Positions 50,056 to 59,395 of a stretch of 64,000 nucleotides of DNA are shown here, one piece after another. The notes under the pieces are model-generated. The model was not told the DNA's origin and made no database searches. It saw only the letters and a program-made list of their open reading frames with translations. How positions within the stretch are numbered: position 1 is the first letter of the stretch; the number at the start of each line of letters is the position of its first letter. Origin of the DNA: JACRCT01 sp049841135 (GTDB lineage: Bacteria > Myxococcota > Myxococcia > Myxococcales > UBA5297); contig JASGHK010000005.1 of the NCBI GenBank assembly GCA_049841135.1, forward strand, positions 868,001 to 932,000, read 5' to 3'. The position numbers were made by a program, and so were the translations under genes.

Positions 50056-52455
50056 ATGACGCTCCGCCGCGCGAAGTCGCGACTGTTGGGCACAGGGCTA
50101 TGGCTCGCCGGGCTGGCGGTGGCTTCGGGCCAGAGCCCCCGCGCACTCGCCGACGCCGCGCACGATGACCTGGAGAAGGCCTTGGGGGCCGCGAGTGCGG
50201 ACCTGATGCTCCCTCCCGCAGGCGCGGAGCTCTCGAGCCACGGCTCGTGCTCGGCGCCGACGGCAGCTTCGTGCGGCTGGACGTGGCAGACCCGGCGCTT
50301 TTGCCCCTGCAGGCCCCGTGGAGCGCCGCGCTCAAGCGCCGTTCGCCGTACCCGCGGCCGGCGGGGTCCCGCGACTCGCGCCCGCTCGCCGTCCGCATCG
50401 TCCAGCACAGGCTCGTCCCCGGCTCGTTCACGATCGCCGCGGCCGACGATGCCTCTGCCCCGGACCTGCCCGCAGCCCGTGCGCTCCTCCGGCTCGCCGT
50501 CGACTCCCTCGCCGGCTGCCCTGCTCCGGGTGGACCGCAGACCTCGACCTTCCTCGTCGAAGGCGTGCTGGTGCGCTTCGATGCCTCGGGCGCCGTCGTC
50601 GACGCTGCCGGTCTCCCCGCGGACGCCCCCTTCGCCGCCTGCCTGGGCTCGCAGCTGAAGGCCGTCCGCCTTCCGCCGTCGGACTCCAGCGCCGCCGCGC
50701 GCCAGTTCAAGCTGGCCTTCGCCGTCGAGAGCGGGCCGCCCCGAGTGTCCTTGACGATCTCCCGAGACCAGCGAGCGGCTCCCCGACGTCAAGCACCTCC
50801 TCGCTCAGGAGGAGGGCGCGTTCCGGGTCTGCTTCGACGAGGAAGCGCGGAGAGCTCCTGCGCTCGCCGGCCGGCTGCGGGCGAAGCTCGCCATCGACGC
50901 GGCGGGCGCGGTCGTCGCTGCGCGGATCGCGGAGTCGACGGTGGGCAGCGCCGCCGTCGAGAGCTGCGTCCTCGCGGCGGTCCGCAAGCTCCGCTTCCCG
51001 GCCTACCCCTCCGACCGGCCGCTGGAGGTGAGCTACCCCATCCTCTTCAAGCTCGAGAGCCTCGCCGGCCCGACCGCGTCGAAGGAGGACGGCATCTGGC
51101 TCACCGCGTCCTCCGAGCACTTCGTCCTGTACACGGAAGGAGGCCGGGCGGTCGCGCAGCGCACGCTGGAGGAGGCCGAGCGGACCTACCAGGGCTTGCG
51201 GCTGGCCCTGGCCGTCAACCTCGGCGCGGTGACCGAGGACGTCCGGCCGATGACGCTGGTCGTCCTCTCCATGGGCTCGCTCTACCAGCAGGTCGCCCCC
51301 CAGAACTCGGGCGGCCAGTTTCGCTCCGGCATGGGCTTCGGCGAGGACGACCTGCTGCTGCTGCGAGGCGTGGGCAGCTTCGAGGTGCTGCGCCACGAGA
51401 TCACCCACCGCCTGGTGAGCACGGTGGCGCCGCGGCAGCCGGCCTGGCTGAGCGAGGGGCTCGCGCAGTACTACCAGTGGACCGAGATCGATTCGGACTC
51501 GATTACCGTCGGCAGCACGGCGCGGACGCGGGCGGCGCAGCGGCTCGCCCACCGGACGGAGCCGCTCACGCCGCTGCCCCACCTGCTCGCGGCCTCGAGA
51601 AACGACTTCAACGGCCTCAACATGGCGCCGCTGTACCACGCGGCCTTCTGGCTGACGACCGCACTCAACTCCGACTCCGAGTCTCGGCGGCGGCTCAACC
51701 AGCTCGTCCAGGGCCTGCACCAGGGGCAGAATCCCGGCTCTGGCCTCGGCGCCTCTTTCTCCAAGGCCGACCTCGAGCGGGTGGCGAGCGACTACCCGCG
51801 GCAGATGACCCTCGCCGAGCCGGTCTCGTTCCGGCGGACCTGGACGCCACCGCCGACGCCCGCCGTGCAACTGCGAGCGCTCGATGGAGTCGACGGCCGG
51901 GTGCTGATCGCGCGGCTGTACGGGCCGGCAAAGGCGGCGCAGGCGAGGCGCGTGTTCGAGGACGCCCTGGCGCTCGCGCCAGACCGCGCCGAGGTCTATG
52001 CCCGCCGCTCTCTGCTGGTGCCGGCGACCGAGGAGGAGAGGCGCGCCGATGCAGAGCGCGCGGCCCAGCTCGACCCCGCGAGCCGCGTGGCCCAGGAGGC
52101 CCTGGCCATCGCGCTCATCGCCGACCCGCAGCAGCACCGGGCCCGGCTCGTGGAGACGGCCGGCGCGCTCGAGCGCTTTGACGCCAGCGCCGAAGCCCAG
52201 TGCCTGGCCGCCGTGGTCCGGAACGCGCTGGGAGACCCCAAGGCGGCGCTCGCTGCCGCGCGCAGGGCGGGGCGGCTCGCGCCGGCCTATGGCTATGGGC
52301 AGGCGGTGCTGGCGCGGCTGGCCGAGAAGGCGGGGCAGGCCGCCGAGGCCCGAGAGGCGCTCGGCCGGGCGATGGAGCTGGCGGGCCCGATCGACCCCAG
52401 GAGCCCGGACCTGCTCCGGCCCGACCGAGTGGTGAAGGTGCAGCAGCACAAGTGA
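50056..52455 (+). CDS. AgmX/PglI C-terminal domain plus gluzincin metallopeptidase with TPR tail (two frameshifts)
   Basis: About 800 residues from ATG 50056 in three frame pieces (breaks near 50235 and 50780). The N-terminus is a signal peptide. An AgmX/PglI C-terminal-like (TonB-like) domain lies at ~50860-51060: LAIDAAGAVVAARIAESTVG, VESCVLAAVRKLRFP. Next is a gluzincin peptidase with VLRHEITHRLV (HExxH zinc site) and WLSEGLAQYY (third ligand Glu). The tail from ~51880 is tetratricopeptide-like helix pairs. An exported peptidase is likely. The AgmX-type domain is known from myxobacterial gliding proteins; the combination is unusual. Confidence 0.8.
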
Positions 52456-52510
52456 ACGACATGTATCCTCCCGCCGTTCACACTGGCCGGAGGAAGGAGC
52501 ACTCCCGCAA

Positions 52511-53701
52511 ATGTCCACGCGCAAGTCCGTCGCCTGCTTGATGCTGGCGTTCATGCTGGTCCCCGCCGTCGCCAAGGCCGGCGTCCACGCCGAGACGACG
52601 TCCACCCTCACCTGGGACGGCAAGCTCGTCACCGACCTCTCCGGCGTGCCCGGCGCTCCGGACATCGACTGGAGCAAGTCGAAGGTCCCCTACGCCAAGC
52701 TCCACTTCTCGGCGGCGACCGCCTGCACCGACTTCGACGGCGCGGAGATCGTCCCCTGGGAGGCCCAGTATCAGGGCGGCACGACCGACTACCTCGCCAA
52801 CAAGACGGGCGTCACCAAGACGAGCACCGCGGTCAACGCGGACATCTCCTATGACCAGTACGTCTCGCCCGGCGCCGCCTACGTCTACTCGGGCTACGGC
52901 TACTGCGACGGCGCCGACCCGCTCACCTGGGACTCGGACTGGTTCTTCACGTCGGTGGTCGAGGTCCCGCCGGTCATCTCCTCCGTGAGCCTGAAGTCGC
53001 CCAAGACCCTCCGCTACTTCAACAAGCTCAAGGTGGGCGAGACCCTCAAGATCGAGGTGACCGAGTACACGCCCCGCTCCTTCAGCTCCGCCATCTTCGA
53101 CCCGCGCGTCTTCGTGGTGGTCGAGGGCGCCGGCGTCGCCAAGAAGGAGTACGACATCACCGACCGCACCGAGAACGAGCTCACCGACGTCAAGCCGACG
53201 CAGAAGGGCACGCTGACGCTCAAGGTGAAGGTGCAGAACTACCTCTACTACCGGGACGACTGGCACAACGTGAACATGGACTGGCAGTACCAGTGGAAGG
53301 ACAAGTTCGTCCCCGACTTCGCCACCACCCTGTTCTCCCAGGACTCGACCTGCGACACCGTCTTCGACGGCGTGCCGTGCGCCAACTACGGCAAGCCCAT
53401 CTTCCGCGCCGTGCCGTACACGCTGGAGTCGGCGGCCATGGAGATCCCCGTCGAGGACTCCTGGTGCCTCATCCAGGACCGCGCCGAGGCGTCGTCCACC
53501 GAGCGGATCGCGAGCGAGGGCTGCCACAGCTGCTCCTCGCACTACAACGCCAACGCCGAGTGGTACGAGGACGCCTGCGCCCCCGCCAACCCCGACAAGC
53601 CCGGGCTCTCCACCTTCAGCTGCGCTTCGGCCGGCTCGGGCCTCGCGTTCGGGTGGCTCGGCCTGGCGCTGCTGCCCGCGCTGCGTCGCCGCCGGAGCTG
53701 A
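52511..53701 (+). CDS. Secreted protein with MYXO-CTERM-like tail
   Basis: 396 residues. Signal peptide ACLMLAFMLVPAVAKAG. The mature part is beta-rich with many aromatic and Thr/Ser residues (VYSGYGYCDGADPLTW, YRDDWHNVNMDWQYQWKD). The C-terminus is a sorting signal: Cys in FSCASAGSG, hydrophobic helix LAFGWLGLALLPAL, then RRRRS. That Cys-helix-Arg pattern is the MYXO-CTERM type for anchoring at the myxobacterial surface. It starts 55 bases after the peptidase gene. Function unknown. Confidence 0.8.
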   Translation: MSTRKSVACLMLAFMLVPAVAKAGVHAETTSTLTWDGKLVTDLSGVPGAPDIDWSKSKVPYAKLHFSAATACTDFDGAEIVPWEAQYQGGTTDYLANKTGVTKTSTAVNADISYDQYVSPGAAYVYSGYGYCDGADPLTWDSDWFFTSVVEVPPVISSVSLKSPKTLRYFNKLKVGETLKIEVTEYTPRSFSSAIFDPRVFVVVEGAGVAKKEYDITDRTENELTDVKPTQKGTLTLKVKVQNYLYYRDDWHNVNMDWQYQWKDKFVPDFATTLFSQDSTCDTVFDGVPCANYGKPIFRAVPYTLESAAMEIPVEDSWCLIQDRAEASSTERIASEGCHSCSSHYNANAEWYEDACAPANPDKPGLSTFSCASAGSGLAFGWLGLALLPALRRRRS

Positions 53702-53729
53702 GCGCTCGTCGCTCGCCGTTAGCCGGCCG

Positions 53730-53770
53730 GAGACCCCGTCGTGCGCCCTCTCGGCGCGCTTCGGGGTCTC
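53730..53770. terminator. Bidirectional terminator-like hairpin
   Basis: GAGACCCCG (53730-53738) pairs perfectly with CGGGGTCTC (53762-53770), with an inner gcgc/gcgc element, between two convergent genes. Lies four bases from the stop of the minus-strand gene. Confidence 0.6.
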
Positions 53771-53774
53771 GCCG

Positions 53775-55167
53775 TCAGCGGCAGACCTCGCGGAAGGAGA
53801 TCGGCCCGGAGCCGGAGAGGTCCTGCCACACGAGGCCGTCACTGGTGGCGCCCGCAGCGACCAGCGGAGTCCAGCCCCGACCGAGGGGATCGGTCAGCGC
53901 CCAGGCACCGGCGAGCTTGGCGCCGGCGGCATCGACTCGCATGCCGGCGATGGCCGCGGTGTTGTTCGCCCCCGGCTGCCTCCAGGTGACGAGATAGTCG
54001 GTGCCGGTCCAGCAGGCGGAGCTGGAGTCCCTGGCGCCCTGGTCGGGCTCGGTGAGGGTCACCACGCTGCCCTGCAGCACGCCGGCCGCCGAGAAGCGCG
54101 CGAGCACGACGTTGTCGTTGGTCGCGTACTTGTTGGAGGAGACGAAGGTCAGGCCGTACTCGCTGCCGGTCCAGGCCAGCGAAGCGTAATAGTTGTTCCC
54201 GTCCGGGGCCGTGACGGTCTGCTGCGCTGCGACCGAGCCCGTCGTCGAGACGAGGGCGAAGGCGATGTCCGGGGAGAAGGACCCGGCAGTGGAGGCGGAA
54301 TCGTCGGACCAGGCGACGGCGTAGCCAGTCCCGTTCCAGGCGATGGCCGGCCAGTAGCCCTCGAGGCCCATCAAGGTCTCGCCTCCGGCCTCGGCGCCCG
54401 TGGCGTCCACACGCCGAAAGTAGACGCCGTCGGTCGAGGAGCGCCGGTCCTGCCAGGCGATTCCGTAGCCCGTGCCGTCGAAGGCGAGCTGGGGGTGATC
54501 GATGGCGCCCACCTCGACCGTGAGACGGACGTCCGCTCCGACCTTGGCGCCATCGGCGTCGAGCGCGGCGAAGTAGAAGCTCGGAGTCGCAGCAGGTCGC
54601 CGAGTCGCGCGAGTCGGCCCAGACGAGGCCGTAGCCGGTGCCGTTCCACGCGAGCGCGGGCGCCGTCGAGTCGCCCGGGGCGTCGGTCACCTGGACCTCG
54701 GGTCCCTGGGGGGTGCCGTTCGCAGCGAGCTCCCTGAAATAGACCTCCGTGCCCGCATCGCCTTGGGGATAGCCAGCCCAGGCGACGGCGTACCCGCTGC
54801 CGTTCCAGACGAGCGAGCCCAGGCTCGTGCCCCCCGGAGCGACCGGGACGACCATGCCGACGCAGGCGGCTGCATCCGGGCCGTGGGAGGCGTCGGGCTG
54901 CGTCGAGGCGTCCTCGCCGGACATCGCTGCGTCGGCCCTCACCTCGGCATCCACCGAGGGGCTCGCATCGGCTTGGCTCGCGGCGTCGAAGAAGAGCATG
55001 GCGTCCGCCGCTCCGGCGTCCCGCGGATTCGCGGCGTCGGACGGGCTCGAAGCGTCCGAGAGAAGCGCGGCATCGGGCAGGCTCGCGATGGGCTCGCTGG
55101 GACAGCCCACTGCGAGCAGCAGAAGGGCGAGCACGGTCACGGCGAGGAGCGCTGGGCGGGTTCGCAC
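53775..55167 (-). CDS. Surface lipoprotein with beta-propeller-like repeats (frameshifted)
   Basis: About 464 residues. GTG 55167 is chosen: AGGAAGG is just upstream on the minus strand and the translation is a lipoprotein signal (LLAVTVLALLLLAVGC). Then comes an Asp/Ala/Ser-rich spacer (SDASSPSDAANPRDAGAAD). The body repeats ~45-residue units of the form LAWNGTGYG(L/V)VWxDxR (as in LVWNGSGYAVAW, AIAWNGTGYAVAWSD, LAWTGSEYGLTF), a propeller-type pattern. The frame changes near 54585. Probably an extracellular binding or adhesion protein. Confidence 0.8.
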
Positions 55168-55238
55168 GAAGGTCCTTCCTTCAGAGGCGGTTGCCCTGAT
55201 GTGACTCCTCGCCCGAATTGTCGCAGCCAAGGGGCGGA

Positions 55239-55455
55239 GCTCGGGGCCAGGTTCCGAATCCTCCGAATCCGCCGGGGCGCCTCGGCTCGGGGCCAGGTTC
55301 CGAATCCTCCGAATCCGCCAGGGCGACCCCGGGAAGGCTTCCGTCTCGCCAGCAAGCCGGATTCACGTGCGGATCCCGGTGGCGGCCCGCCTCCACTATG
55401 CGGACCCGCGAATCGGTCCCACGAATTCGGACGAATCGGAACCTGGCCCCGAATC
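55239..55455. repeat. Short repeat: two direct and one inverted copy
   Basis: gctcggggccaggttccgaatcctcc occurs at 55239-55273 and 55285-55319 with the same ends (35 bases). An inverted, slightly diverged copy (ttcggacgaatcggaacctggccccgaa) lies at ~55424-55455. This fills the gap between the lipoprotein start and the small gene at 55.7 kb, in which no other gene is seen. Role unknown. Confidence 0.7.
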
Positions 55456-55654
55456 CGGTGCCCCTGGGTGCCGAAGCCGCCACGCTCAGCAACGCCGCGC
55501 CTGCGAGCCAGAGCGGCCCCGAGGCCACAAGCCCGGTCCGCAGAGAGTCTGCCGCCATCGCTTCACCGCGCGCCCTCACGATGCGGTCCTGGTTCTCCGC
55601 GGGGCGATCTTCGCCACGCTTGCGGCTTTTGGCGTGGCGAGCGGCCGGTCCTGC

Positions 55655-55900
55655 TCAGAACCAGGCGAGGTCGCCCAAGAAGCCGACCGGGAAGGAGCTG
55701 ACGGTGCCGTAGGTGGCAGAGCCGCTGACGACAACGTCGTTGGTGGCGGCGAAGTCCAACACCGTGTGGCTTCGCAGCCGCACGAGGATCCGAGGCTGCC
55801 GTCGAGGCGTAGGTAAGCACGCGCGGCCTCCTCGGCTTCGGTTGGCGGCACCACGACCACAGGCGCGCCGTTCGCGGACGCAGCCGTGGCGAGAAGGGCG
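55655..55900 (-). CDS. Small secreted protein (frameshifted, start unclear)
   Basis: Read on the minus strand: signal peptide PILIALLATAASANGAPVVVV, then EAEEAARAYLRLDGS. After a frame change near 55795 it continues VRLRSHTVLDFAATNDVVVSGSA...GFLGDLAWF and stops at 55655. The two pieces are protein-like and adjoining, so I treat them as one ~80-residue exported protein. No ATG or GTG is found at the signal peptide; the start is unresolved. Function unknown. Confidence 0.45.
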   Translation of the reverse strand, partial: RPSRHGCVRERRACGRGAANRSRGGRACLPTPRRQPRILVRLRSHTVLDFAATNDVVVSGSATYGTVSSFPVGFLGDLAWF

Positions 55901-55970
55901 ATGAGGATTGGGCGGATTCCCCTCGGAGGCGCGCGAGCGCTGACGGTCAGCGGCGCCGAGCGGACGAATC

Positions 55971-56848
55971 CTAGTTCCGGGGCGGACAGGAGCCGCGCTC
56001 GGGAAGGTGAGCCGTTCGGGCCTCCTCCCCGAGCTCTGCGACCAGCAGCTGCGACATCTCGCGGAAGAGGGGCACGCGGTACATGCCGCGCGAGCGCCCC
56101 AGCGCGGGATCGTCGGGCCTCAAGTACGCCTCCAGGCTGCGCGTGCGCACGTCCAGGAGCCGCTCGCACTGCGCTGCACTCGAGGCACCCCAGCGGATGC
56201 CAGCGCCGGTGGTGCGGATGGCGCCCATGAAGCGCGCGAGTCCTCCGAAGAACCGGCTCATCACGTCCGCCATCAGCGTGCAGGCGCCCAGGACCTCTCC
56301 GGTGCGCTTCAGCGCCGCGGCGAGCTCGGGCGCTGGCAAGTAGTTGAGGACTCCCTCGGCGACCAGGAGGATGCGTGCGCCGGCGAGCCGCGGCCTGGCC
56401 ACCTCCAACCATGCCGGCTCCAGGAACGAGCCGGCGATGGTCACGACCGCCGGGTCGGCCTCCGAGACGATCGCGCGGCGCAGCGCGATGACCTCGGGCA
56501 AGTCGAGATCGATCCACGTCGCCGGCCGGGAGCGCAGGCGCGTCCTGCGCGTGTCGAGGCCGCAGCCCACGGACACCACCGCCGTCTCTCCGCCTTCGGC
56601 GACGAACTCCTCGACGCGACGATCGAGGCTCCGCGAGCGCGGACGAGCGCCGCACGGGCGCTCGCCTGCGGCAGCTTCAAGGACGGCCAGTCGGCGTCCA
56701 GGTGCTGCGCCAGCTCGAGCGCGCGCTGGTCGCCCAGGACCGGAGTCGCGCTCCTCGCGTCCTCGACGCGCAGCGCGAGCGGGATGAGGCAGGTCTGCGC
56801 CGCCCCGTGGAGGGCGGCGGTGCTCACGCGCTCTTTCTGGCCGGTCAC
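55971..56848 (-). CDS. SAM-dependent methyltransferase, LCM/PPM1-like (frameshifted)
   Basis: About 292 residues from GTG 56848, which overlaps the stop of the upstream gene (GTGA). The N-terminal ~75 residues (STAALHGAAQTCLIPLALRVEDARS) are read up to a frame change near 56620. Then come the SAM motif VVSVGCGLDTRRTRL, DLDLPEVIALRR and ILLVAEGVLNYL, typical of the leucine-carboxyl-methyltransferase-like family (O-methylation of carboxyl or hydroxyl groups of small molecules). Third gene of a coupled operon. Confidence 0.8.
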
Positions 56849-57798
56849 GGTTCCCCCTTGGCGGCACACAACGCCCGCAGCGTCGGCAGGGCGAGGCCGT
56901 ACTGGTCCCCCAGCCGCACCATGTCGTCGATCATCACCTGCATCTCGTCGGCCGCGTGGCGCACGTGGCCCTCGAACATCCGGCGCATCCCTTCGTCGGC
57001 GTACAGCCAGCGCGTGAACGGCACCAGCAGCCACAGCGGCAGATAGAAGTACCGGGTGGGCGAGACGCTGCGCGGGTCGATGCCCTGGCTGCGGCAGATC
57101 TCCCAGCCCTCGCGCATCGCGACGTACGCCTCCCGCTGGGCCTCCGGGGCGAGGAAGCGATCGTAGGAGCCGGCCTTGCGCAGCGCGGCCACCGAGGCGG
57201 CGGCCCAGACGTAGTGCGTGCGCACGTAGGGGACGATGCGGCGGGTGAGCTTGGGCGACATCCGCGCCCGCCGCAGCGCCCGGGCGACGGCGCGGACTTC
57301 TGGCGTGATCCGCCCGTCGAGCCGCCCGAGCATCGTGTGCGTGAGCGCGTTGCCGAAGAGGACCGTCTGGATGCCGCGCTGGTCTCGGCCGCCGCCGGCC
57401 TTGAAGGGGTAGCCGACGACGACGCGCTCCGGGTCCAGCGCCCGGCCGATCAGCTCGTCCCCGCCCATCCGCAGGTTCTGCAGGAACAGGAAGGTGCCGC
57501 GCGTGAAGCGCTTGCCGAGCTCGGGCAGGAGCGCGGCCAGCTGCTGGCTCCTGACGGAGACGACGATGACCTCCCAGCCGTCCGCGGCCGGGGTGCTCGT
57601 GGCGCCCGGACGGTAGACGGTCTCCGAGTCCGTCCGCCCACCGCGCAGGTCGAGGAACCGCAGCGGCATGCCCTGGGACTGCAGGCGCTTCGCCCGCTCC
57701 TCGTCGCGCAGCCAGTGCGTCACCTCGTGCCCCGCCAAGGACAGCTGCCAGCCATACGTCGAGCCGATGACTCCCTCTCCGACGACGAGGAACCTCAT
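56845..57798 (-). CDS. Ketopantoate-reductase-like (ApbA/PanE) oxidoreductase
   Basis: 317 residues. The N-terminal Rossmann fold begins MRFLVVGEGVIGSTYGWQLSLAGHEV (NAD(P)-binding GxGxxGs). Then RSQQLAALLPEL and NLRMGGDELIGRAL fit the ApbA_N family; the helical C-terminal domain follows. The C-terminus is longer and more divergent than PanE, so a substrate other than ketopantoate is likely. It overlaps the genes on both sides by four bases, sandwiched between two methyltransferases. Confidence 0.85.
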   Translation of the reverse strand: MRFLVVGEGVIGSTYGWQLSLAGHEVTHWLRDEERAKRLQSQGMPLRFLDLRGGRTDSETVYRPGATSTPAADGWEVIVVSVRSQQLAALLPELGKRFTRGTFLFLQNLRMGGDELIGRALDPERVVVGYPFKAGGGRDQRGIQTVLFGNALTHTMLGRLDGRITPEVRAVARALRRARMSPKLTRRIVPYVRTHYVWAAASVAALRKAGSYDRFLAPEAQREAYVAMREGWEICRSQGIDPRSVSPTRYFYLPLWLLVPFTRWLYADEGMRRMFEGHVRHAADEMQVMIDDMVRLGDQYGLALPTLRALCAAKGEP

Positions 57799-58451
57799 CG
57801 CCGCACCTCCTCCGCCTCGCCCGGCGAACCCTGCGACGAGCGGCGAAGGATCGCGACGCGGTACAGGCCGCCGAGGATGCTCGGCTCGTCAGAGGCCACC
57901 GTGCACGACTGGCCGCGCACGATGTCCCCCAGGCGCCGGGTGATGTCGGTGCCCAGGAGCGAGGTCACCAGGTTCGCCAGCCGTCGGCCCAGGGAGAGGC
58001 GCGCGCCCTCCGGCAGGAACTTGTCGAACACCACCGCGCGACCTCCGGGCCGGAGCACGCGCAGGGCCTCGCGCAGGCACGCCACCGGGTCCGGCACCAC
58101 GCTCAGGACGAGGTTGAGGACGACGGCGTCGAACGAGCCGTCCTCGAACGGGAGCGCCTGCGCGTCGGCTTCGCGCAGGTCGATCTCCCGGCCGGCGAGC
58201 GGCAGGCGCGCCCGGGCCCGCGCCAGCATCGCCGGGCTCAGGTCGACACCGACCGCCTTCGCGCCGGGAGGCAACAGCGGCAGGTCCGAGCCGGTCCCCA
58301 CGCCGACCAGCAGCACCCGCTCGCCAGGCTGCGGCGAGAGCACGCGCATCGCCCGGGACCGGCCCGGCGAGAAGAGGCGCTCCAGCACCGCGTCGTAGAC
58401 GGGCGCCCAGAGGCGGTAGACGAAGCGGTTTCGCCGGTTGGTCATCTGCAT
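57795..58451 (-). CDS. Class I SAM-dependent methyltransferase
   Basis: 218 residues, start ATG 58451 (a second ATG at 58445). UbiE-like Rossmann fold: VLLVGVGTGSDLPLLPPGAKAVGVDLS (motif I), then DAQALPFEDGSFDAVVLNLVLSVVP (motif II/III) and EALRVLRPGGRAVVFDKFLP. No substrate evident. First gene of the operon, ATGA overlap with the reductase. Divergent from a TetR regulator, so probably controlled by it. Confidence 0.9.
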   Translation of the reverse strand: MQMTNRRNRFVYRLWAPVYDAVLERLFSPGRSRAMRVLSPQPGERVLLVGVGTGSDLPLLPPGAKAVGVDLSPAMLARARARLPLAGREIDLREADAQALPFEDGSFDAVVLNLVLSVVPDPVACLREALRVLRPGGRAVVFDKFLPEGARLSLGRRLANLVTSLLGTDITRRLGDIVRGQSCTVASDEPSILGGLYRVAILRRSSQGSPGEAEEVRR

Positions 58452-58473
58452 GCGCCACCTCCCACGCCGAGTC

Positions 58474-58524
58474 CGAATGCGCTAGATCCTGAGCAATTGC
58501 TCGCGTTCGTTCTACTCGCATTCG
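58474..58524. promoter_or_regulatory. Operator candidates in the TetR/operon divergent promoter
   Basis: GAGCAATTGCTC (58491-58502) is a perfect 12-bp palindrome. It is flanked by the inverted pair CGAATGCG (58474-58481) and CGCATTCG (58517-58524). They sit between the start of the methyltransferase operon and the TetR gene, where such regulators usually bind. Confidence 0.7.
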
Positions 58525-58539
58525 CGGAGGTGGCCGGCG

Positions 58540-59172
58540 ATGACGGCGAAGAGGAAGCGGCTCGAGCCGAGAAAGCCTCCGGTCCAGGGCCGATCGAAGG
58601 CCACGGTCGAGCAGGTCCTGGCGGCGGCTGCTCAGGTTTTCGAGTCGCACGGCTACGCCGCCGGGACCACCAACCGCATCGCGCAGCGGGCCGGGGTGTC
58701 CATCGGCACGCTGTACCAGTACTACCCGAGCAAGGAGGCCATCGCGGTGGCGCTGCTCGAGCGGCACATCGAGGAGACCCACCGCCGCTCGCTGGAGTGG
58801 GCGGGCCACATGGTCGCCGAGCGCCACGGGCTGCGCGACGCGCTGAAGGACTACGTCGAAGGGATGCTGGAGGCGCACGCGGGCCGGCCGCGGCTGCAGC
58901 ACATCCTGCTCGAGGAGACGCCGCTGCCGCCGCGCGTGCACGACGCGCTGCTCGAGGCGGAGCGGCAGGGCGCCAAGGTGGTGGCCGGGCTGCTGCGCAT
59001 CTACCCCGAGGTGCGCCGCTCGAACCTCGCGCGCTCCAGCTTCCTGCTCGTACAGACGGTCGAGAGCCTCGCCCACCGGTTCGTGGCCCACCCCGGCGCC
59101 GGAGGGCTGGAGCGCAAGGAGCTCGTCGCCGAGCTGGTCGCGATGCTGGAGGCCTACCTGACCGCAGGCTGA
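58540..59172 (+). CDS. TetR-family transcriptional regulator
   Basis: 210 residues. Helix-turn-helix near the N-terminus: VEQVLAAAAQVFESHGYAAGTTNRIAQRAGVSIGTLYQYYPSKEAI. The rest is a helical ligand-binding domain (LLLEETPLPPRVHDALLEA-type pattern). Start ATG 58540. It likely represses the divergent reductase/methyltransferase operon until a small ligand binds. Intact. Confidence 0.92.
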   Translation: MTAKRKRLEPRKPPVQGRSKATVEQVLAAAAQVFESHGYAAGTTNRIAQRAGVSIGTLYQYYPSKEAIAVALLERHIEETHRRSLEWAGHMVAERHGLRDALKDYVEGMLEAHAGRPRLQHILLEETPLPPRVHDALLEAERQGAKVVAGLLRIYPEVRRSNLARSSFLLVQTVESLAHRFVAHPGAGGLERKELVAELVAMLEAYLTAG

Positions 59173-59395
59173 AGACGCTTCTCCGCTCGGAGCGCCGACC
59201 CGGCGCCGGCTGCGTAAGGTATGTCAGCGTTCATCAACATGGACGGCGGACTTCCTCGATTTGCGCAGGGTCGGCCACGGCGATGTTTGGCTGGCCTTGG
59301 ATGGCTGTCCGGATTCTTGACCCGAGACGAAGCTGAAGGCCTCATCGGTCCTTAAGGCAGGCCCACCCAGACCCGCCGCCGACTCCGAGCCCACC

